A stretch of DNA of 64,000 bases from Improbicoccus pseudotrichonymphae (GTDB lineage Bacteria; Bacillota; Clostridia; Oscillospirales; Acutalibacteraceae): the NCBI GenBank assembly GCA_036322855.1, contig AP027924.1:372001-436000 (forward strand), written 5' to 3'. The first letter of the stretch is position 1, and every line of letters begins with the position of its first letter. The notes beneath the pieces were generated by a model. The model had not been told where the DNA came from. It saw only the letters and a program-made list of their open reading frames with translations, and did not search any database. Positions 59,398-64,000 of the stretch are shown here, piece by piece. The translations under genes and the position numbers were made by a program.

Positions 59398-60561
59398 TTG
59401 CGGGACATTATTTATGCCGATAACGCGGCAACCACGCCCATTCTTCCGGAAGTTCTGGATGCCATGATGCCGTTTATGAAAGAAGACTACGGAAATGCTT
59501 CTAGCATATATTCTTTTGGAAGAAAATGTAGAAGTAAAATCGAGGAATGTAGAGAAATAATAGCAAATTGTTTGAAGGCAAAACCCAAAGAAATATATTT
59601 TACTTCCGGAGGCAGTGAGTCAAACAATTGGGCGGTCAAAAAAGGAATCGAGATTCGACAAGAAATTAAAGGTGGTTTTTTGACATCTTGCATAGAACAT
59701 CATTCTGTTTTAAATTGTGCCAAGGTATTGGAAAATAATGGTCATGATGTTTACTATACAAAAGTATGCAAAGATGGAATTATTGATTTTGAGGATTTTA
59801 ATAAAAATATCAACAATGCGAAATTAGTCAGTATTATTTTCGTAAATAACGAAATAGGAGCGGTGCAACCTATTGAAGAAATTGCGAACATTTGCAAAAA
59901 GCATGGTATTTTATTTCACACCGATGCCGTTCAGGCTGTTGGCCATATAGATATCGATATAAAAAAATTGAATGTTGATATGCTTTCTTTTTCATCTCAT
60001 AAATTTAATGGTCCTAAAGGTATAGGTGGACTTTACATAGAAGAAAACGTAAAAATTGGTGCTTTTATGGACGGAGGTTCACAAGAAAAAAAATTAAGAG
60101 CCGGTACGGAAAATGTTGCGGCAATCGTTGGCATGACCAAGGCTTTAGAAATTTCAATTAAAAATATGGAAAAAGAGAATGAGAAATTAAACAAATTTCA
60201 AGAATATATAGTGACTAATTTATTAAAAATTAAGAAGTCCAAATTAAATGGAAATATTAATAAAAAAATACCGAATATTTTAAATTTTTCGTTTGAAGGA
60301 ATCGAAGGGGAGGGGATTGTTTTACATTTAGATAACAACAAAATTATGGCCTCAACAGGCTCTGCTTGTACGTCAGAATCTCTAGAACCCAGTCATGTTT
60401 TGCTTTCGATTGGCGTAGGGGCATCACTCGCACATTCTTCTGTCAGATTGTCGTTAGGTGTAAATAACACTTTCGAAGAGGTTAAATATATTGTGAGCAA
60501 AATCAATGAGATAGTGAAAAAACTTAGAAAAATGTCACCCGTTTGGAATGATGAAATTTGA
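59398..60561 (+). CDS. iscS: Cysteine desulfurase (IscS/NifS family)
   Basis: A 387-aa PLP enzyme supplying sulfur for Fe-S clusters and thiolated tRNAs. IYADNAATTPILPEVLDAMM at the N-terminus, TSGGSESNNWAVK, the His stacking on PLP in TSCIEHHSVL, PLP Lys in SFSSHKFNGPKGIGG, and the active Cys in STGSACTSESLEPSHVL. I choose TTG 59398 because AAGGTGA lies 5 bases upstream and overlaps GTG 59389. Its scaffold partner IscU is at 8234. Confidence 0.93.
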   Translation: MRDIIYADNAATTPILPEVLDAMMPFMKEDYGNASSIYSFGRKCRSKIEECREIIANCLKAKPKEIYFTSGGSESNNWAVKKGIEIRQEIKGGFLTSCIEHHSVLNCAKVLENNGHDVYYTKVCKDGIIDFEDFNKNINNAKLVSIIFVNNEIGAVQPIEEIANICKKHGILFHTDAVQAVGHIDIDIKKLNVDMLSFSSHKFNGPKGIGGLYIEENVKIGAFMDGGSQEKKLRAGTENVAAIVGMTKALEISIKNMEKENEKLNKFQEYIVTNLLKIKKSKLNGNINKKIPNILNFSFEGIEGEGIVLHLDNNKIMASTGSACTSESLEPSHVLLSIGVGASLAHSSVRLSLGVNNTFEEVKYIVSKINEIVKKLRKMSPVWNDEI

Positions 60562-60579
60562 TTGGTATACTAAAGCTAA

Positions 60580-61458
60580 ATGGTGGTGAAGATTATTAAA
60601 AGTTTTGAAAACGATAATATGTCCATGATATATGAAATTTTCGAACTTGCGGATCGTAATGAGTTTAAGAGTTATCCGGATAAGATTGTTGCAAACCTTT
60701 TTTTCGAACCTTCTACAAGAACTCATTTCAGTTTTAAAATCGCGCAAGCAAAAATGGATATGAAATCCGTATCTTTTACACCCGAGTTTTCTTCTATGCA
60801 AAAAGGCGAAACTTTTATTCAAACAATTAAAACTTTCGAAAGTTTTGGCGTAGATTTGTTTGTAATAAGGCACAAAGAAGATGAGTATTATAAAAAAATC
60901 AATTTAAACGCGCCAATTATAAACGCAGGTGACGGCATAAGTTCTCATCCGACACAGCTTTTACTCGATCTTTATACAATTAAGAAAGAATTTGGTTCTT
61001 TAAGTGGTTTGACAGTTGGAATTATAGGTGATGTCAAACATTCACGTGTCGCCATGAGTGCAAGGCGAATTATGAAAAAATTTGGAATTAAAGTCTTAAT
61101 TAGTGGGCCGCCGGAGTTAATCGACATCAAAGATGATTGTTATGTAGAATTCAAGAAAATATTGCCCGTTTGTGACGTGATAATGCTTTTGAGAATTCAA
61201 CACGAACGACATAAGTTGTTATTTAATGCGAAAAACTATAATAAATTTTATGGATTGAATTCCGAAAATGTTCTGTTTTTAAAAAACGAGGCCATAATAA
61301 TGCATCCCGGACCATGTAACATAGGCATGGAAATAACCCAAAAAATCTTTGAACATAACAAATCCAGAATATCAGAGCAAGTCGAAAATGGTGTAAAAAT
61401 CAGAATGGCCCTGATGCAAATCGTGATCGAAAAAAAGATAGATTTGCTGAAACTTTAG
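60580..61458 (+). CDS. pyrB: Aspartate carbamoyltransferase catalytic subunit
   Basis: About 292 aa; the first committed step of pyrimidine synthesis. Carbamoyl-phosphate motif FFEPSTRTHFSF, KGETFIQT, GDGISSHPTQLLLDLYTI, LRIQHERHK and MHPGPCNIGMEI. The start is uncertain. ATG 60580 has no ribosome binding site, while GGTGGTGA (60582-60589) is ideally spaced for an ATT codon near 60595 and overlaps the candidate GTGs. No pyrI follows. The 3' flank is an IS inserted 35 bases after the stop. Confidence 0.92.
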   Translation: MVVKIIKSFENDNMSMIYEIFELADRNEFKSYPDKIVANLFFEPSTRTHFSFKIAQAKMDMKSVSFTPEFSSMQKGETFIQTIKTFESFGVDLFVIRHKEDEYYKKINLNAPIINAGDGISSHPTQLLLDLYTIKKEFGSLSGLTVGIIGDVKHSRVAMSARRIMKKFGIKVLISGPPELIDIKDDCYVEFKKILPVCDVIMLLRIQHERHKLLFNAKNYNKFYGLNSENVLFLKNEAIIMHPGPCNIGMEITQKIFEHNKSRISEQVENGVKIRMALMQIVIEKKIDLLKL

Positions 61459-61506
61459 TTACATTACCAACTCGCCCAAAAACAACCTAACTAGAGCCCG
61501 TTCCCA

Positions 61507-61761
61507 CTAAAAAATTGATACAAAAACAAGAGCGAGTTGTATAAATCCAATGAACATAATATCTAATTTTTCAAATCTACAAAATATACGACGAAATCCA
61601 CAAATTCGTCGAAAAAGACGTTCAATTTCATTACGCCTTTTATAGAGAGTTTTATCGTATTCCCAAGGTTTTTTACGATTTTTCTTAGGAGGCACAATAG
61701 GACTAAAATTAAGTATTTGAGCAGTATATCGAGTAAGATCATCTTCATAAGCTCTGTCCAT
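61507..61761 (-). pseudogene. IS5 transposase, C-terminal piece
   Basis: 85 residues carrying the second Asp region (DRAYEDD) and the Glu helix (RRNEIERLFRRICGFRRI), followed by the hydrophobic end FIGFIQLALVF. Separated from the N-terminal piece by a frame change and a deletion. Confidence 0.75.
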
Positions 61762-61789
61762 AACTAAAGGTATTAGTTATCAGGTTTAT

Positions 61790-62104
61790 CTACCGTTTCC
61801 ATAAGAAGTCTTCCATGACGTTTCTAGAATCCATAAATAAAGCTTCGGGATTAAGTTTAAGAACATTTTGTACGTGCAATTCTCTAAATAATTTTTCAAT
61901 AATACCGACCTCAACCCAACGCCTAAAACGCTTGTATATCACGTGCCAATTTCCAAATTCAGACGGCAGTTTCCTCCATTTACAGCCGTTTTCACAGATA
62001 TACAGTAATGCATTTATAAACACCAGATTGTTTACTGCCACATTACCTCTTTGTACAGGCAATAAATTTTTAATTTTTTCATATCCTTCTTCTGTTATTT
62101 CCAT
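61790..62104 (-). pseudogene. IS5 transposase, N-terminal piece
   Basis: 104 residues matching the DUF4096-type N-terminal domain of IS5 transposases (YEKIKNLLPVQRG, NGCKWRKLPSEFGNWHVIYK, RFRRWVEVGIIEKLFREL), ending just after the first catalytic Asp. Confidence 0.8.
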
Positions 62105-62157
62105 CTATTTTATTATAGTATTTTTTGTTTATTTTTTTTTAGTGGGAACAGGCTCTA

Positions 62158-62341
62158 ATTTACTGATTGTTTCTTCCATAATATGAGGATTCATTACAGG
62201 GTTCTTGGGCATATCACTGAAAACAGAATTTACTTTTTCTGCTAAAATTTTTAATGTTTTGATTTGTTCTAACTTGCTATCTATGCGTTTTTCTATCTTA
62301 TAAGATTGATTTAAGAATTCTTTGACTTCTTTTATTGACAT
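62158..62341 (-). pseudogene. Truncated DUF1492-like phage gene
   Basis: Strong RBS (AGGAGG) and ATG 62341, then MSIKEVKEFLNQSYKIEKRI and SDMPKNPVMNPHIMEETISK, the start of DUF1492-type proteins found near the ends of phage early regions. The last residues of the open frame are coded by the IS end, so the gene was cut by the IS at 62156. The 3' part is not found beyond the IS. Confidence 0.65.
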
Positions 62342-62455
62342 ATGGTTGCCTCCTAAAGTTTAAATAAAATAAAATTAGTTAGATTATTTATAAATATAAA
62401 ATAAAAACTTTGCTAACATTAATAGCAAAGTTAATTATTAAACTTAAAACAAATA

Positions 62456-62487
62456 AAAATATCACCTAAATTAATAAGTGATATTTT
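62456..62487 (-). terminator. Possible intrinsic terminator of the Rpn-type gene
   Basis: AAAATATCAC/GTGATATTTT hairpin 20 bases beyond the stop, followed by a T-rich run on the minus strand. AT-rich, so weak. A second hairpin (AACTTTGCTA/TAGCAAAGTT) lies at 62406-62432. Confidence 0.4.
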
Positions 62488-62507
62488 CTATTAACTTTTG
62501 TAAGCGT

Positions 62508-63533
62508 TTACCGTAATTCTTCTATTTGTTGGATTGAGAGGCCTGTTATTCTTGAAATTTGTATTGGTGTAAAACCATCCTGTATAGCGTTTTTAGCTAT
62601 CTCAAACTTCCCTTTTTGCATACCTATGGCTTCGCCTTTTTGTATCCCTATGACTTCGCCTTCTACTCTACCTTCTACTCTACCTTCTACTCTACCTCTC
62701 GCTTCAGCATCTGCTATTCTTGAAATTTGTTTTCTTTTGGCTAATTCTACGTCTGTAGCTCTCATTCTAAACTTTTGGTCTGCGTTTAATTTTTTGTATA
62801 GATCGAAAGCTTCTGCTACTGCTGAATTTGTGCTTGCTAGCATTTTCATCTCCTCCTCATCTTTTGAACCTATAAATTTAAGCCATGTAATTAAATCTTT
62901 GTCAGTGGTTTTTAGATCTTCTGTGATTCTCTTAAATTCTAGAAAAAGTATTTTCATTAGGTCATTTAATTTAATATTATGCTCTTCGTCTATCATTTTG
63001 AAACAATATTTATAACCTTTACATTCGTTAATAATAACGTGATCGATAGATATTACAATGGATATAACTTGTTTAAGATTTGAATAAGGGTCACCCATAT
63101 TTAACTGATCTACAAGTCTTTTTGCATTTGAATAAAGAACTCTTTCCCGCATGGTAATATCTTCTTCAACTTGAAGCTCAATTATAATAATTTTACCTGT
63201 TTTGGTAGTACATTTTATATCTACAATTCCTAGTTTATCGAATTCTTTTTGATATTTTTCTTTTTTGTTTGTTGTTACCTTGATTCTTGCTTTATCTACT
63301 TTTGAAGCAGGATCTCCAATTGTTATTTCTGATAGATCATCTTCAATTTCATCTTCAATTTCATCTTCATTTTCATTTTCAATTAATTCAATCTTTATTA
63401 AATCTTCATCAGTGAGCTTCAGAGCTGCTTTTAGAAAACTTCTTAAAATAGTATCTTTAGTACGATCATCGCCAAGAACCCTTTTAAACATTAAATCGTT
63501 TCTCATATAGATCTTATCTAATTTTTTACTCAT
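62508..63533 (-). CDS. Rpn-family PD-(D/E)XK nuclease (recombination-promoting nuclease / putative transposase)
   Basis: A 341-aa protein starting MSKKLDKIYMRNDLMFKRVL, the usual Rpn opening. The nuclease core is in KLGIVDIKCTTKTGKIIIIE with a following LQV (D...ExQ motif). Middle and C-terminal helices follow, then a Gly-rich tandem stretch (GRVEGRVEGRVEGEVIG, coded by 12-bp repeats at about 62664-62700) and a DNA-binding-like end (FTPIQISRITGLSIQQIEEL). A second 12-bp repeat codes DEIEDEIED near residue 58. AAGGAG precedes ATG 63533. The gene looks intact. Confidence 0.85.
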   Translation of the reverse strand: MSKKLDKIYMRNDLMFKRVLGDDRTKDTILRSFLKAALKLTDEDLIKIELIENENEDEIEDEIEDDLSEITIGDPASKVDKARIKVTTNKKEKYQKEFDKLGIVDIKCTTKTGKIIIIELQVEEDITMRERVLYSNAKRLVDQLNMGDPYSNLKQVISIVISIDHVIINECKGYKYCFKMIDEEHNIKLNDLMKILFLEFKRITEDLKTTDKDLITWLKFIGSKDEEEMKMLASTNSAVAEAFDLYKKLNADQKFRMRATDVELAKRKQISRIADAEARGRVEGRVEGRVEGEVIGIQKGEAIGMQKGKFEIAKNAIQDGFTPIQISRITGLSIQQIEELR

Positions 63534-63778
63534 GTTTGAGCTCCTTATAGTAACTTTTTTAATTTAAGTCACATTAATATTATACTACAAAAATAGCTCT
63601 AAAGTAAAGTGAATGTTTATGGCAAATTAGTTGTAACTAACTGCCTTTCCAAGCTCTCTGAGCCTTATGAAAGTTGGGAATTGAAGGTTTTCTTACATAT
63701 CTTTAAATCAACGTAAATTGATGAAACTCACGATCTTTTTATCTTTGTTCTGTGAGTTTCTGATGAATTAGTAAAATT

Positions 63779-64000
63779 TTAAAAACCCAAATCTTCAGTA
63801 TTTATGCTATTTCTAAGATCTTTTCCTTCTATCTTCATGACAGCTCCTTTTGTCATCTCTGTAATTCTGCTAATTGTTCTTTTTGATAGTTAACGCTGAT
63901 TTATTAGCTCATTAAGGGAGTAATTGCTAGAAAAGATAGTTGGAAGCTTTGAATTATAACGTTTATTTATTAAGTCAAATAATAAACTTTGAAGCCAGTT
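63779..64000 (-). pseudogene. DnaC/IstB-like helicase loader, C-terminal end, broken
   Basis: Runs in from the right edge on the minus strand: LLFDLINKRYNSKLPTIFSS, NYSLNELINQR, an in-frame TAA at 63892-63890, then LSKRTISRITEMTKGAVMKI and EGKDLRNSI. This matches the end of phage/plasmid DnaC-type AAA+ proteins. The internal stop makes it a pseudogene. The 240 bases between it and the Rpn-type gene hold nothing I recognise. Confidence 0.65.

Larger units (their letters stand above)
61494..62155 (-). mobile_element. Internally deleted IS5-family insertion sequence
   Basis: 662 bases with inverted ends GAGCCCGTTCCCACTAAAAA and GAGCCTGTTCCCACTAAAAA, flanked by TA. The transposase is in two pieces: 61790-62104 (ITEEGYEKIKNLLP, ENGCKWRKLPSEFGNWHVIY, LFMDS with the first Asp) and 61507-61761 (DRAYEDD, KKNRKKPWEYDK, RRNEIERLFRRICGF). 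The central part between the first Asp and DRAYEDD is missing, so it is probably inactive. It has cut the DUF1492-like gene at 62158. Confidence 0.85.

Overview
The window is AT-rich bacterial chromosome. Several traits point to a host-associated, probably genome-reduced member of the Clostridia (Firmicutes): a V-type (not F-type) ATP synthase cluster, a MurE with the meso-diaminopimelate motif DNPR, strong AGGAGG ribosome binding sites with frequent TTG/GTG starts, an NHLM-type peptide exporter, and many decayed insertion sequences. No species can be named from the sequence alone.

Layout. 1-1400: the 3' end of an unknown gene, a decayed IS5-type element and a GC-rich stem-loop. 1432-7966 (minus): recA, V-ATPase subunits K-F-E-A-B, then a Nif3-like gene. 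8151-12270 (plus): an operon iscU-trmK-thiN-thiD-thiM-thiE (Fe-S scaffold, tRNA methylation, thiamine salvage). 12290-15530: a MITE, an unknown gene, a CYTH protein and the first member of a four-copy surface-protein family. 15984-21766: xseA, a second MITE, argS, leuS. 22200-24760: IS1-type fragments around family member 2 (frameshifted). 24831-30588: rnc and a three-gene NHLM exporter. 30634-32300: an IS graveyard. 32683-40799 (minus): metG, an ApbE-like gene, uppS, frr, rplI, an unknown gene, pnp. 40917-45936 (minus): an rRNA operon 16S-tRNA-Ala-tRNA-Ile-23S with no 5S. 46310-49651 (minus): rplM-rpsI-ybeY-rluD-tsaD. 49892-51916: ppk. 51994-54563: family members 3 and 4, divergently arranged. 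54770-61458: fba, murE, a tyrosine recombinase, gpsA, iscS-like gene, pyrB. 61494-64000: an internally deleted IS5 element, a truncated DUF1492-like gene, an Rpn-type nuclease gene and a dnaC-like pseudogene, probably a prophage remnant.

Most striking observation: four paralogous genes (14232-15443, 22685-23829, 51994-53115, 53664-54563) share a perfect TTGACA/TATAAT promoter, a strong ribosome binding site, a short upstream reading frame carrying a (GA)n dinucleotide tract, and a near-identical secretion signal. They then diverge into acidic, repeat-bearing, membrane-spanning proteins. The GA tract lies inside the leader reading frame, and the four copies display all three possible frame relations between leader and protein: overlapping ATGA (copies 1 and 4), in-frame fusion (copy 2), and read-past in the third frame (copy 3). 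This is what a slipped-strand, phase-variable translational switch would look like. The copies lie in both orientations and could also recombine with each other.

A second theme is one mobile-element lineage: two MITEs with terminal repeats like those of the nearby IS5-type element, plus several decayed relatives. The central-metabolism genes look intact, while the DNA between them is full of insertion-sequence debris.
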